A program made the translations under genes and the position numbers. From Chryseobacterium sp. JV274 (GTDB taxonomy: Bacteria > Bacteroidota > Bacteroidia > Flavobacteriales > Weeksellaceae), in the NCBI RefSeq assembly GCF_903969135.1, contig NZ_LR824569.1:3369001-3433000 (forward strand): 64,000 nt of DNA. Reading direction: 5' to 3'. Position 1 is the stretch's first letter. Each line of letters opens with the position of its first letter. Below, one piece after another: positions 1 through 8,056 of the stretch. Below the pieces are notes generated by a model. That model made no database searches. It worked only from the letters and a program-made list of their open reading frames with translations, and was not told where the DNA came from.

Positions 1-217
1 CAATAACGTGCCCGGCATACAGCGCACAGCTTACAGCAGGAATTACCTCCGATAGCCCGATAAGACCTATTGAAAAAGGATCTTTTGTTAATTGATATAC
101 CCACCATCCTAATAAAGTGGCCAGCATTCTGAAAGCTAAAACAATAAAAAATCTCCCGGTAAGAAGATTTCTGAACTCAACATTTTGTAATGTTTGTAAC
201 GGGGTAAAGGAAATCAT
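1..217 (-). CDS. MFS transporter, N-terminal part (cut by window edge)
   Basis: Reading the minus strand from the ATG at 217 gives 72 open codons running off the left edge. The start contains FRNLLTGRFF, followed by hydrophobic segments with short charged turns (LGWWVYQLTKDPFSIG, then LSEVIPAVSCALYAGHV). This is the pattern of the first two transmembrane helices and the cytoplasmic loop of a major facilitator transporter, likely an exporter of the enterobactin-exporter/Bcr type. Substrate cannot be inferred. A TATTTTTG box (228..221) lies only three bases upstream of the ATG, so the mRNA may be nearly leaderless. The protein is truncated by the window, not broken. Confidence 0.7.
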   Translation of the reverse strand, partial: MISFTPLQTLQNVEFRNLLTGRFFIVLAFRMLATLLGWWVYQLTKDPFSIGLIGLSEVIPAVSCALYAGHVI

Positions 218-220
218 GAA

Positions 221-228
221 CAAAAATA
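221..228 (-). promoter_or_regulatory. -7 box TATTTTTG of the MFS gene
   Basis: Exact match to the Bacteroidota -7 consensus TAnnTTTG on the minus strand, three bases from the ATG at 217. No TTG is seen at the expected upstream spacing. An inverted repeat with CCTAAA/TTTAGG arms (231-248) lies directly upstream and could be an operator. Confidence 0.45.
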
Positions 229-273
229 GCCCTAAAAATCTATTTAGGACTATTCATATGTTGATTTTTAAAA

Positions 274-290
274 GATATATTAAATATATC
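274..290 (-). terminator. AT-rich hairpin, possible terminator of the small lipoprotein gene
   Basis: Perfect 7-bp inverted repeat GATATAT/ATATATC with a 3-base loop, followed on the minus strand by TTTT. It lies 20 bases after the stop of the gene ending at 310. The stem has little GC, so a terminator role is tentative. Confidence 0.35.
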
Positions 291-309
291 CTGAAAGATA
301 AAATCTATT

Positions 310-672
310 TTAGTCTGCTCTTGAAGAACTGATTACGATGGCAGCAACACCCGCAGCCCCAATAATAGTAGCTCCGGCAGCAATTCTTGCCTTTCTTCTG
401 TCTTTTACAGCCGCTACATTTGATTTCGGGATCACTACTTCTGTACTGTCTTTTTTACCCGCTGTACCTACAAGATTGTCACCAACAACGTTTCTGAATA
501 AGATGGTTTGTTTAGGAGAACCGTCTCTCATAGTTACTTTGTATACCTTTCCGGCTTCAAGATTAGAGTAATTGTTTTTTGAAATATCTTCGCTGTATTT
601 TGTAGTAGCACAAGATGTAATAACAAATAAAGATGTTAGTAAAGACGATTTCAACAGTACAGATGCTTTCAT
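310..672 (-). CDS. small lipoprotein, unknown function
   Basis: A 120-residue protein starting with a lipoprotein signal peptide; the lipobox VITSC places the lipidated Cys at residue 21. The mature part has a beta-rich middle (GKVYKVTMRDGS, then VVGDNLVGT) and a C-terminal hydrophobic glycine/alanine segment (IAAGATIIGAAGVAAIVI) that looks like one membrane-inserting helix. I do not recognise a named family. A TAAATTTG box at 698..691 precedes the ATG by 18 bases. It is monocistronic by layout: the divergently placed GH3 gene end is at 742 and the MFS gene lies downstream. Confidence 0.75.
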   Translation of the reverse strand: MKASVLLKSSLLTSLFVITSCATTKYSEDISKNNYSNLEAGKVYKVTMRDGSPKQTILFRNVVGDNLVGTAGKKDSTEVVIPKSNVAAVKDRRKARIAAGATIIGAAGVAAIVISSSRAD

Positions 673-690
673 TATTTTCTTTTAGTTTTT

Positions 691-698
691 CAAATTTA
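691..698 (-). promoter_or_regulatory. -7 box TAAATTTG of the small lipoprotein gene
   Basis: Exact TAnnTTTG match on the minus strand, 18 bases before the ATG at 672. No clear -33 element. Confidence 0.45.
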
Positions 699-741
699 TA
701 ATTTTTTTTGAATATACGTTTTTGGAATTGAAAAAATATGA

Positions 742-2241
742 TTAATTTTTGTAAATTTCTAAGAGATCTGCAATGTTTCTGTCATTAGCCAATCTCGGAG
801 TCTTATTTTGGCCACCCAGTTTCCCCTGAGATTTGGCATATTCCTGAAAGGCATTCTTTTTTAAGGTGGTGATATGCAGCTTCTGTAAAATATTCCCGGA
901 AATAAGATCATCATAATACGTATTTCTTGCCCTCAATTGCAAATCTAGTCCATCTCTGAATGTATCTAAATTCTCCGGTTCCTTTTCAAATTCGATCAGC
1001 CATTCATGATAAGGAAGTCCTTCGCCAGGATTTACCTGTGGGGCAAGATGGAATTCTGTAATCTGTGCCGGATGTTTTTCAAGAGTAGCTTTCATCGCTT
1101 CTTCAACTTCAAAAGCAATCACGTGTTCCCCAAATGCCGAAGTGAAATGTTTGGTCCTGCCACTTACTAGAACTCTGTAAGGATCTTTGCTGATAAACCG
1201 CACAACATCTCCGATAGAATACGCCCAAAGTCCGGAATTCGTTGTAAGAATTAAGGCATAATCTTTATGAAGTTCAATTTCTTTTAATGTTAATCTTCTT
1301 GCTCCCGGCTTACCATATTCTTCCAAAGGAATAAATTCATAGAAAATTCCATGATGGGTCAATAGCAGAAGACCTTCTTTTGTGTAATCATCCTGAAAAG
1401 CAAAAAAGCCTTCAGAAGCAGGAAATGTCTGAATAATATCTACTTTTCCACCCAGCAGATCTTCCATTTTATCGCGGTATGGTTCGTAATTGACCCCTCC
1501 TGTAACGATAAGCTGCAGGTTTGGGAAAAGCTGTTTGATTTTTTTGCCGTGTCTTTCTGTTAACTTTTCAAAATACATAATCAGCCATGGCGGAATTCCT
1601 GAGATCAGGGTCATGTTTTCATGTTCCGTTTCTTCAATGATTTTATCTACTTTGGCTTCCCAGTCTTCCATGATATTGGTTTCCCAGCTTGGCAGACGGT
1701 TTTTTTGCAGATAATTAGGAATATGGTGCGCTACAATACCGGATAATCTTCCTGTTTTTATTCCAAAAACTTCCTCCAGTTCAGGACTTCCCTGCAGAAA
1801 AATCATTTTTCCGTTCACAAAGTCGGCATTATTCTTTTTACTGATGTAATGAAATAAGGCACTTTGTGCACCGGCAATCTGAAGCGGCATTCCTTCTTTG
1901 GAAATAGGAATATATTTTGATCCGGAAGTTGTTCCCGAAGTTTTAGCAAAATATTCAGGAGTTTCTGTCCATAAAATATTGGACTGTCCTTTTTTTACCC
2001 GTTCTATATAAGGTTTAAGATCTTCATAATCTGCTACAGGAACTCTGTCTTGAAAATCTTTCACCGAATGGATGTTTTCAAAATCATGTTCCCGGCCAAA
2101 AAGTGTTTTTTGAGCCGTACTGACTAGAGAAAGTAATAAGTCCTCCTGGTTTTTCTCTGCATTTTTTTTGAATTCCTCCGCTTTTTGAACATGTTTCTTT
2201 GCCCAGATCAGCGCTGCATTTTTCTTGAAGAAGTTTAACAT
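742..2241 (-). CDS. GH3 auxin-responsive-promoter family protein
   Basis: A 499-residue soluble member of the GH3 family. The plant members are acyl-adenylate-forming enzymes that conjugate carboxylic acids such as jasmonate or indole acetate to amino acids; bacterial members are common in Bacteroidota and mostly uncharacterised. The adenylation signature TSGTTSG is at residues 101-107, followed by KYIPIS. Further family motifs are TFPASEGFFAFQ, YSIGDVVRF and VSGRTKHF, which contribute nucleotide and hinge contacts in the acyl-activating superfamily. Length is slightly below the plant enzymes (about 580-610). The TAAATTTG box ends four bases before the ATG, so the transcript is probably leaderless. 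Substrate is unknown. Confidence 0.88.
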   Translation of the reverse strand: MLNFFKKNAALIWAKKHVQKAEEFKKNAEKNQEDLLLSLVSTAQKTLFGREHDFENIHSVKDFQDRVPVADYEDLKPYIERVKKGQSNILWTETPEYFAKTSGTTSGSKYIPISKEGMPLQIAGAQSALFHYISKKNNADFVNGKMIFLQGSPELEEVFGIKTGRLSGIVAHHIPNYLQKNRLPSWETNIMEDWEAKVDKIIEETEHENMTLISGIPPWLIMYFEKLTERHGKKIKQLFPNLQLIVTGGVNYEPYRDKMEDLLGGKVDIIQTFPASEGFFAFQDDYTKEGLLLLTHHGIFYEFIPLEEYGKPGARRLTLKEIELHKDYALILTTNSGLWAYSIGDVVRFISKDPYRVLVSGRTKHFTSAFGEHVIAFEVEEAMKATLEKHPAQITEFHLAPQVNPGEGLPYHEWLIEFEKEPENLDTFRDGLDLQLRARNTYYDDLISGNILQKLHITTLKKNAFQEYAKSQGKLGGQNKTPRLANDRNIADLLEIYKN

Positions 2242-2245
2242 GGGT

Positions 2246-2253
2246 CAAATTTA
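2246..2253 (-). promoter_or_regulatory. -7 box TAAATTTG abutting the GH3 start codon
   Basis: Exact TAnnTTTG on the minus strand with only ACCC between it and the ATG at 2241. Transcription would begin at or within a few bases of the start codon. Confidence 0.5.
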
Positions 2254-2297
2254 TAAATAAGTAGAGAATATGGAGTCATTTTTTACGAAGCTTCACA

Positions 2298-2327
2298 TAA
2301 AAAAACCGATAGAACTAGTTCCACCGG
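2298..2327 (-). terminator. intrinsic terminator of the basic repeat protein gene
   Basis: On the minus strand a 10-base stem (arms CCGGTGGAAC and GTTCTATCGG, two G-T wobbles) is followed by a run of T. It lies about 50 bases after the stop at 2377. Confidence 0.7.
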
Positions 2328-2376
2328 CTTTTCGAAATTTGATTATGAAAATAACAACTATATGTTAATGTTATGC

Positions 2377-2670
2377 TTATTTGTTCACCTTATACCTTTT
2401 ATCAGGAGTACCATCTTTTTTCAGGTGCTTGTTTTCTTTATATCTCTTATCAGGAGTACCGTCTTTTTTCATTTTGGCAGCCGGTTGTGAAGGCTTCGCA
2501 GCTTTTGCATCCATTGCTGGTTTTGCAGCTTTTACTTCTGCAGGTTTAGCGGCTTTCACTGTAGTTTTTACAGGTTGATGAGGCTGAGCGCTGGTAGCGG
2601 GAGCAGTCTGCTGAGCAGTTGCAAGTCCTAATCCAAGGATCAATGACATTGCAGATAATAGTTTTTTCAT
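2377..2670 (-). CDS. small exported basic repeat protein
   Basis: A 97-residue protein with a signal peptide (MKKLLSAMSLILGLGLATAQ). The mature chain is low complexity: three to four KAAKP-type units in the middle, then two near-identical 13-residue units, KKDGTPDKRYKEN and KKDGTPDKRYKVN, separated by KHL. The charge is strongly positive. Small proteins with the DGTPDxRYKxNK unit are, as I recall, widespread in Flavobacteriia; no function is established that I can name. It could bind polyanions or the cell envelope, but that is inference. A near-match -7 box (TATCTTTA, about 2707-2700) precedes it. Confidence 0.75.
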   Translation of the reverse strand: MKKLLSAMSLILGLGLATAQQTAPATSAQPHQPVKTTVKAAKPAEVKAAKPAMDAKAAKPSQPAAKMKKDGTPDKRYKENKHLKKDGTPDKRYKVNK

Positions 2671-2797
2671 AAGAATATTATTGTTTGTTTTTGTTGAATA
2701 AAGATATACAAAAAGCAGGCTAGAAAATTTGGATTTTCAACCTTAACTAAAGTTTATTACTGCTTAAAAAAAAATTAAAACAATTCATTTACAATAG

Positions 2798-2829
2798 AAA
2801 AGCCTGTCTTCAGATGAAAACAGGCTTGC
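2798..2829 (-). terminator. intrinsic terminator of the 131-residue lipoprotein gene
   Basis: Perfect 8-bp stem AAGCCTGT/ACAGGCTT with a 12-base loop, followed on the minus strand by TTTTC. It sits about 27 bases after the stop at 2854. Confidence 0.7.
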
Positions 2830-2853
2830 AATAATATATAAATAGACAGGAGG

Positions 2854-3249
2854 TTAGCGCGTACAGTTGGCTGTCCACGTTTTACCGTCCTTTGCGTATA
2901 GGATTTTTAACGTATTGTTGTCAATTCTGATATAAGAGGTTGCTGTAGAACCAATCATAACAAGAGTGTGATCTCCTTCCTGATTAAACTCTATTCCGTT
3001 AAGATCCGGAATGCTGTTTGAGAAACCGAAATTATACTTGGTACCGCTGGCAATCTTCGTTACAAAAACACTTCCGTTATCTGTGCTTACATTAGTAGAT
3101 CCGCCATCGTTATAAGAAATACTTCCTTTGTATGTTCCCGCAAAGAACTCATTGTTTACCGGATCATCATCCTTGCTGCACGACGAAAACGATAATGCTG
3201 TGAATACCAGCAGCAGCATAATTCCTAAGATTTTAATTGCTTTTTTCAT
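2854..3249 (-). CDS. lipoprotein, unknown function
   Basis: The open frame begins at 3288, but the signal peptide starts at the internal Met at 3249 (MKKAIKILGIMLLLVFTALS), giving 131 residues. The lipobox LSFSSC is followed by SKDDDPV, a typical Bacteroidota surface-lipoprotein export context (acidic residues directly after Cys). The mature part of about 100 residues is beta-rich: an AGTYKGSISY strand, then a Gly/Thr-rich stretch, and it ends in WTANC, so it carries a second Cys near the C-terminus. This resembles the small lipocalin-like lipoproteins of this phylum, but I do not recognise a family for certain. Confidence 0.75.
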   Translation of the reverse strand: MKKAIKILGIMLLLVFTALSFSSCSKDDDPVNNEFFAGTYKGSISYNDGGSTNVSTDNGSVFVTKIASGTKYNFGFSNSIPDLNGIEFNQEGDHTLVMIGSTATSYIRIDNNTLKILYAKDGKTWTANCTR

Positions 3250-3424
3250 AATACTTAAATGTTTGGTTAGACTTAAAAGCCCAAACACTATGCCATGAGG
3301 GAATAATTGGTTTTTTTTAACGGGTTATTAAATAAATTTGTAAAAAATTAAGATTTATTAGGCTAAGTCATTCATTTTAAATCCGAAAGTCAGCTGGTTT
3401 TTTAATGAAAGAAAAAAATATCCG

Positions 3425-3432
3425 TACCTTTG
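3425..3432 (+). promoter_or_regulatory. -7 box TACCTTTG upstream of mfd
   Basis: Exact TAnnTTTG, 63 bases before the chosen ATG at 3496. The TTG inside it is the apparent start of the longer open frame at 3430, which argues that the longer form is not real. Confidence 0.5.
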
Positions 3433-3495
3433 TATATCATAAACGGTTTCGGAAAACTCCCGAAATCGCTTTTGTCGTTTATATCAATACTATTT

Positions 3496-6400
3496 ATGCA
3501 ATTAAAATCCATCAAAGAAAAGTTTCTTCCAGATCTGATGCAGAAAGAGTTCGGGAAAGAAATTTTCACCCAGTTAGAAAACAGCCAGCATATTGCCGTA
3601 AAGGGAAGTGCGGGATCTTCAGTTTCTATTTTTGTGGCTGAACTTTTTTTAGTTCAAAAGAAAAATATTCTTTATCTGGTAGATGATAAAGAGGATGCAT
3701 TGTATGCCAATACTGAAATGGAAGATCTTATTGGCAAAGATAAGGTGTTGTATTTTCCAGCCACCCATCTTGAGCCTTATCAGGTAGAAAAAACACAAAA
3801 TGCTAATCTGGTTTTAAGAACTGAAGTTTTAAATAAAATCAATTCAGGGAGATCTCCGAAAGTTATTGTAGCTTATGCCGGAGCTTTGTCTGAAAAGGTT
3901 TTGAAAAAAGAAGATTTTAAAGCCATCTCTCATCATATAAAAGTAGGTGACCAGCTGGACTTCGATTTTGTAGACGAATTGCTCACCCATTACCATTTTC
4001 AGCAGGCCGATTTTGTTTCAGAACCGGGAGAATTTTCTGTAAGAGGGGGAATTGTAGATGTATTTTCTTATTCATACGAAAAGCCATATAGGATTACATT
4101 CTTTGGGAATGAAGTGGAAAGTATTAAAACTTTTGATATCGAAACCCAGCTTTCTATAGATAAAGTAAAGGATTTTCAATTGGTTTCCAATATGAATTTC
4201 TCTGTGACAGGAAGCAGAGTGTCATTGTTACAGCTGTTGCCAAACGAAAGTTTTGTAGTTTCTAAAAATGGAATGATAGGAATGCAGAAGATCAGGACGT
4301 TCTATGAGAAGTCCCTGGAAAAATATGATACTTTAAGTAAAGATATTGCTCACAGAACTCCTCAGGAACTTTTTATTTCTGATCAGGAGTTTTTATTCGA
4401 TTATAAAAAATTCAGAACAGTTGATTTTGGTGGGGCAGTAATTGAAGGATTGAAGGAAATTACTGAAGTCAAAATGGAGCAGCTCCCTCAGCCGTCTTTT
4501 CATAAAAACTTTGAACTGCTGATTGAAGATATCGAAGAAAAACAGAACAGCGGATTTGATACGTGGATTTCCTTTTCAACAGAAAAACAGAAAGAAAGAC
4601 TCGAATCTATTTTTGAAGAACTTGAACATGAACTTCCTTTTAAGAGCTTTAAATCTGAGCTGCATGAGGGATTTGTGGACAACGGTCACAAGCTTCTTGT
4701 TTATACTGACCACCAGATCTTTGACCGTTATCAGAGATATAAGGCAAAGAATACTTTTGCAAAATCAGAGCAGCTTACCCTGAAAGACCTGATGTCTTTG
4801 AAAATAGGTGACTATATTGCCCATATTGACCACGGGATCGGAAAATTTATGGGGCTGGTAAAAGTAAATAATGATGGTAAGATTCAGGAATGTTTTAAAC
4901 TGACTTATAAAAACGGAGACTTATTATATGTAAGTATTCACTCTTTGCATAAGATTTCGAAATACAATGGACCGGATGGAAGAGAGATTGTGCTGAGCAA
5001 ACTTGGTTCTCCAACCTGGAAATCTTTGAAACAAAAAACAAAAGCGAAGGTAAAGCAAATTGCTTTTGATCTTATTCAATTATACGCACAGCGAAAGACG
5101 GCAAAAGGTTTTGCTTATACACCGGATTCTTATCTTCAGAATGAACTGGAGGCCAGCTTTATCTACGAGGATACTCCGGATCAGGAAAAAGCAACCGTAG
5201 ATGTAAAGAAAGATATGGAGGCTGATACGGTTATGGACAGGCTGGTTTGTGGTGATGTAGGTTTCGGTAAAACGGAAGTTGCAATCCGTGCAGCATTTAA
5301 GGCGGCCACAGACGGTAAACAGGTTGCAATATTAGTTCCCACAACTATTCTTGCTTTTCAGCACTACAGGAGTTTTAAAGAAAGACTTAAAGATTTTCCT
5401 GTAAATGTTGGTTATATAAACCGATTCAGAACAGCGAAGCAAAAATCAGAAACTTTAGATGCTTTAAAGAATGGAAAAGTAGATATTATCATTGGGACAC
5501 ACCAGCTGGTAAGCAGTTCTGTGAAGTTTAAAGATCTGGGCCTGCTGATTATTGATGAAGAACATAAGTTTGGAGTTTCAGTAAAGGATAAGTTGAAAAC
5601 GCTTAAAAGTAATGTTGATACGCTTACCCTTACAGCGACTCCTATTCCAAGGACTTTACAGTTTTCATTAATGGCGGCAAGGGATTTATCTGTCATCAAA
5701 ACACCACCACCTAACAGACAGCCTGTAGATACGCAATTGATCGGATTCAATGAAGAGATTCTTCGTGATGCCGTTTCTTATGAGCTTCAGAGGGATGGTC
5801 AGGTTTATTTCATTAATAACAGAATAGAAAACCTTAAAGATATTGCCGGACTTATTCAGAGACTGGTTCCGGATGCAAGAGTGATCACAGGACATGGTCA
5901 GATGGAAGGAAAGCAGCTGGAGAAGAATGTTCTGGATTTTATGGAAGGAAAATATGATGTTCTAGTGTCCACGACAATTGTAGAAAGTGGTGTGGATGTC
6001 CCGAATGCCAATACCATTTTCATCAATGATGCACAGCGGTTTGGAATGGCAGATCTGCATCAGATGAGAGGAAGGGTAGGACGTAGTAACAGAAAGGCAT
6101 TCTGCTATCTGATTACACCACCTTATGATATGATGACTTCCGATGCCAGAAAACGTCTGGAAGCCATTGAGCAGTTTTCTGATCTGGGAAGTGGTTTCCA
6201 GATTGCAATGAAAGACCTTGAAATCCGTGGTGCCGGTGACCTTTTGGGTGCTGAACAAAGCGGGTTCATCAATGAAATGGGGTTTGAAACATATCAGAAA
6301 CTAATGCAGGAAGCGCTGGAAGAACTGAAAGATGATGCTGACTTTGAAAGTCTGTTTGAAAACGAGGAAGACAGACAAAAGCTCTTCAAATCTGTAAAAG

Positions 6401-6864
6401 ATGTCAATATCGATACTGACCTGGAATTGATGTTACCTGATTTCTATATTTCCAATACCGAAGAAAGATTACTGCTGTACCAGAAAATTGCAGAAATTAA
6501 TAATGAAGTTGATCTTCATCAGTTTGAACTTGAGCTGATTGACCGTTTTGGAGCATTGCCGAAAGAAGCCGTCAATCTATTGAAAAGCGTTTCTCTGAAA
6601 TGGTTAGCCGCAGATATAGGTTTTGAGAAGATTGTTATGAAAAATGGAGTATTCTTAGGATACTTCCCAGGGAATCCTCAGGATAAATTCTACCAGACAG
6701 ATAGATTCAGACATATTATTAATTATTTAACCCGAAATCCTGCCGAAGCCCAGCTTAAAGAGAAATCCGGAAAAGAAGGTAATCAGCTGATGATGAGGAA
6801 GGAAAAGGTGAAAAATGTGGATGAGGTTAATATATTATTAAAAGCTATTATTGAACATAATTAA
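3496..6864 (+). CDS. mfd: transcription-repair coupling factor Mfd
   Basis: A 1122-residue SF2 translocase that removes stalled RNA polymerase from DNA lesions and recruits UvrA. The order is standard: N-terminal UvrB-like module, RNA-polymerase-interacting CarD-like domain at about 428-493 (KIGDYIAHIDHGIGKFMGL), Walker A GDVGFGKTE near 585, DEEH box near 685 (DEEHKFGV, where many bacteria have DEEQRFGV), TATPIPRTL, motif VI GRVGRS, and the C-terminal TRCF domain. The frame is open from a TTG at 3430, but that TTG belongs to a -7 promoter box, so the ATG at 3496 is preferred; it reads MQLKSIKEKFLPD, a normal Mfd beginning. A strong terminator follows at 6908. Confidence 0.96.
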   Translation: MQLKSIKEKFLPDLMQKEFGKEIFTQLENSQHIAVKGSAGSSVSIFVAELFLVQKKNILYLVDDKEDALYANTEMEDLIGKDKVLYFPATHLEPYQVEKTQNANLVLRTEVLNKINSGRSPKVIVAYAGALSEKVLKKEDFKAISHHIKVGDQLDFDFVDELLTHYHFQQADFVSEPGEFSVRGGIVDVFSYSYEKPYRITFFGNEVESIKTFDIETQLSIDKVKDFQLVSNMNFSVTGSRVSLLQLLPNESFVVSKNGMIGMQKIRTFYEKSLEKYDTLSKDIAHRTPQELFISDQEFLFDYKKFRTVDFGGAVIEGLKEITEVKMEQLPQPSFHKNFELLIEDIEEKQNSGFDTWISFSTEKQKERLESIFEELEHELPFKSFKSELHEGFVDNGHKLLVYTDHQIFDRYQRYKAKNTFAKSEQLTLKDLMSLKIGDYIAHIDHGIGKFMGLVKVNNDGKIQECFKLTYKNGDLLYVSIHSLHKISKYNGPDGREIVLSKLGSPTWKSLKQKTKAKVKQIAFDLIQLYAQRKTAKGFAYTPDSYLQNELEASFIYEDTPDQEKATVDVKKDMEADTVMDRLVCGDVGFGKTEVAIRAAFKAATDGKQVAILVPTTILAFQHYRSFKERLKDFPVNVGYINRFRTAKQKSETLDALKNGKVDIIIGTHQLVSSSVKFKDLGLLIIDEEHKFGVSVKDKLKTLKSNVDTLTLTATPIPRTLQFSLMAARDLSVIKTPPPNRQPVDTQLIGFNEEILRDAVSYELQRDGQVYFINNRIENLKDIAGLIQRLVPDARVITGHGQMEGKQLEKNVLDFMEGKYDVLVSTTIVESGVDVPNANTIFINDAQRFGMADLHQMRGRVGRSNRKAFCYLITPPYDMMTSDARKRLEAIEQFSDLGSGFQIAMKDLEIRGAGDLLGAEQSGFINEMGFETYQKLMQEALEELKDDADFESLFENEEDRQKLFKSVKDVNIDTDLELMLPDFYISNTEERLLLYQKIAEINNEVDLHQFELELIDRFGALPKEAVNLLKSVSLKWLAADIGFEKIVMKNGVFLGYFPGNPQDKFYQTDRFRHIINYLTRNPAEAQLKEKSGKEGNQLMMRKEKVKNVDEVNILLKAIIEHN

Positions 6865-6907
6865 ATTATAGGTTTTGTTTTTTGTAAACAAATTTGTAAA
6901 AAATGTG

Positions 6908-6944
6908 AAAAGCGTATAAAATCTTAAATTTTATACGCTTTTTT
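6908..6944 (+). terminator. intrinsic terminator of mfd
   Basis: Perfect 15-bp inverted repeat (arms 6908-6922 and 6928-6942, core GCGTATAAAAT) with a 5-base loop and a T run, 43 bases after the mfd stop. Confidence 0.85.
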
Positions 6945-7058
6945 GTGATTGTTATCATGTTTTTTCTGAGTAATATTCCTTGAGAGGAGAATTAAGCCTG
7001 TTTTGAAGGGTCTGATATCACTTTGTTATGACTAAAAATATCCTGTAGATTCCCGTAC

Positions 7059-7090
7059 AGTAAGGGTTTGAGACCTTACTAGATTTTTTT
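7059..7090 (+). terminator. orphan terminator-like hairpin
   Basis: Stem AGTAAGG/CCTTACT (7 bp, 8-base loop) followed by AGA and eight T. It is 115 bases beyond the mfd terminator with no gene between, so it could end a small RNA or be a back-up terminator. Confidence 0.5.
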
Positions 7091-7215
7091 TAAACATAAA
7101 AAGTGGAGTTATGTAGAAATAATTCTACTTTTATGTGTGATTAATTCTATGTTGTAATGTGTTTATTTCTATAGGTTTATGGATGTATAACTGGAATTTT
7201 TAGGACTTCATTGTG

Positions 7216-7223
7216 TACCTTTG
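7216..7223 (+). promoter_or_regulatory. -7 box TACCTTTG of the exported paralogue operon
   Basis: Exact TAnnTTTG, 11 bases before the ATG at 7235. The upstream TTG at 7211 would start the frame before the transcript begins. Confidence 0.5.
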
Positions 7224-7234
7224 CAGTCCTTATT

Positions 7235-8056
7235 ATGAAAAAAATTATATATTGCTGCGCAGCTGGACTTCTATCACTCTGCGCTAATGCGCAGGTGGGA
7301 ATAGGTACTACAAAACCTAAATCTGTTCTTGATGTGAATGGAAAAACCACCTTAAGAAAAGAACTTAGAGTAGGCGGAACTTCAACTCAGGCTGGAGATG
7401 CCGGGTTAAACGGCCAGGTTTTGGTTTCTCAGGGTGAGGGTTTGCCTCCCGTGTGGAAGTCTTTGAACATTTCCTTTATGGAAGAGGGACAGTATAAGTT
7501 GATCAACTCTTATCTGTCGTCAGATCAAACGGGTATTATCTCACTTACCAATGGTATTGCTGGTGATGGTATTTACAAAAACAGTGTTGGAGATAATATT
7601 ACTGATGCTGCAAAAGGAACATGGAAAAAGATTGATGGACTTACAAATACCTTTACAATCAAAAATGGAAAAAATAGGCTTACCTATCAGTTCCAGACAG
7701 GAATCGAAATAAAAGCACCTACATCTACGACGATAGAAAGTGTAAGATTTACCTGTGGTGTTTTCAGAAACGGAACTTTGGTAGCGGTACGTCCGGATAG
7801 AGTTGCGTCTAATAACAACAGCGGAAAAAATGGTCTTCAGGACTATATCTTTACCCTTAATTATACCGAACAGAATGTTCCCGTTGGAGCTCATACGATT
7901 GAGATTGCATGCAGAAAGATTGATACTTCAAATTCTACCTCACAATTTGCCATCGGACGCAATGTACAGGCTTCAAATGGAGCTTCCAGTGCATTTACTT
8001 TGGAGTCTACAATGAAAATGGACGTTATTGAATACGTGAGCTATAAAACGAACTAA
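7235..8056 (+). CDS. exported VGIGT/LDVNG protein, first of three paralogues
   Basis: 273 residues from the ATG at 7235, which begins a signal peptide (MKKIIYCCAAGLLSLCANAQ). The mature start VGIGTTKPKSVLDVNGK is the short N-terminal motif often seen in Bacteroidota cell-surface and tail-fibre-like proteins. After a linker (VLVSQGEGLPPVWKSL) comes a beta-rich domain of about 170 residues with two conserved Cys: FTCGVFRNG and IEIACRK, probably a disulfide. The fold may be a C1q/TNF-like or fibre-head sandwich, but this is inference. It is the first gene of a tight three-gene operon; its stop overlaps the next start by one base. The open frame extends upstream to a TTG at 7211, which lies in the promoter. 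Confidence 0.75.
   Translation: MKKIIYCCAAGLLSLCANAQVGIGTTKPKSVLDVNGKTTLRKELRVGGTSTQAGDAGLNGQVLVSQGEGLPPVWKSLNISFMEEGQYKLINSYLSSDQTGIISLTNGIAGDGIYKNSVGDNITDAAKGTWKKIDGLTNTFTIKNGKNRLTYQFQTGIEIKAPTSTTIESVRFTCGVFRNGTLVAVRPDRVASNNNSGKNGLQDYIFTLNYTEQNVPVGAHTIEIACRKIDTSNSTSQFAIGRNVQASNGASSAFTLESTMKMDVIEYVSYKTN

Larger units (their letters stand above)
6945..7234. other. intergenic region with a second terminator-like hairpin
   Basis: No coding frame is convincing. It holds a hairpin with a T run at 7059-7090, a short inverted repeat GTAGAA/TTCTAC near 7112-7127, and the -7 box of the next gene at 7216. The mfd transcript should already have ended at 6944, so the second hairpin is unexplained. Confidence 0.5.
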
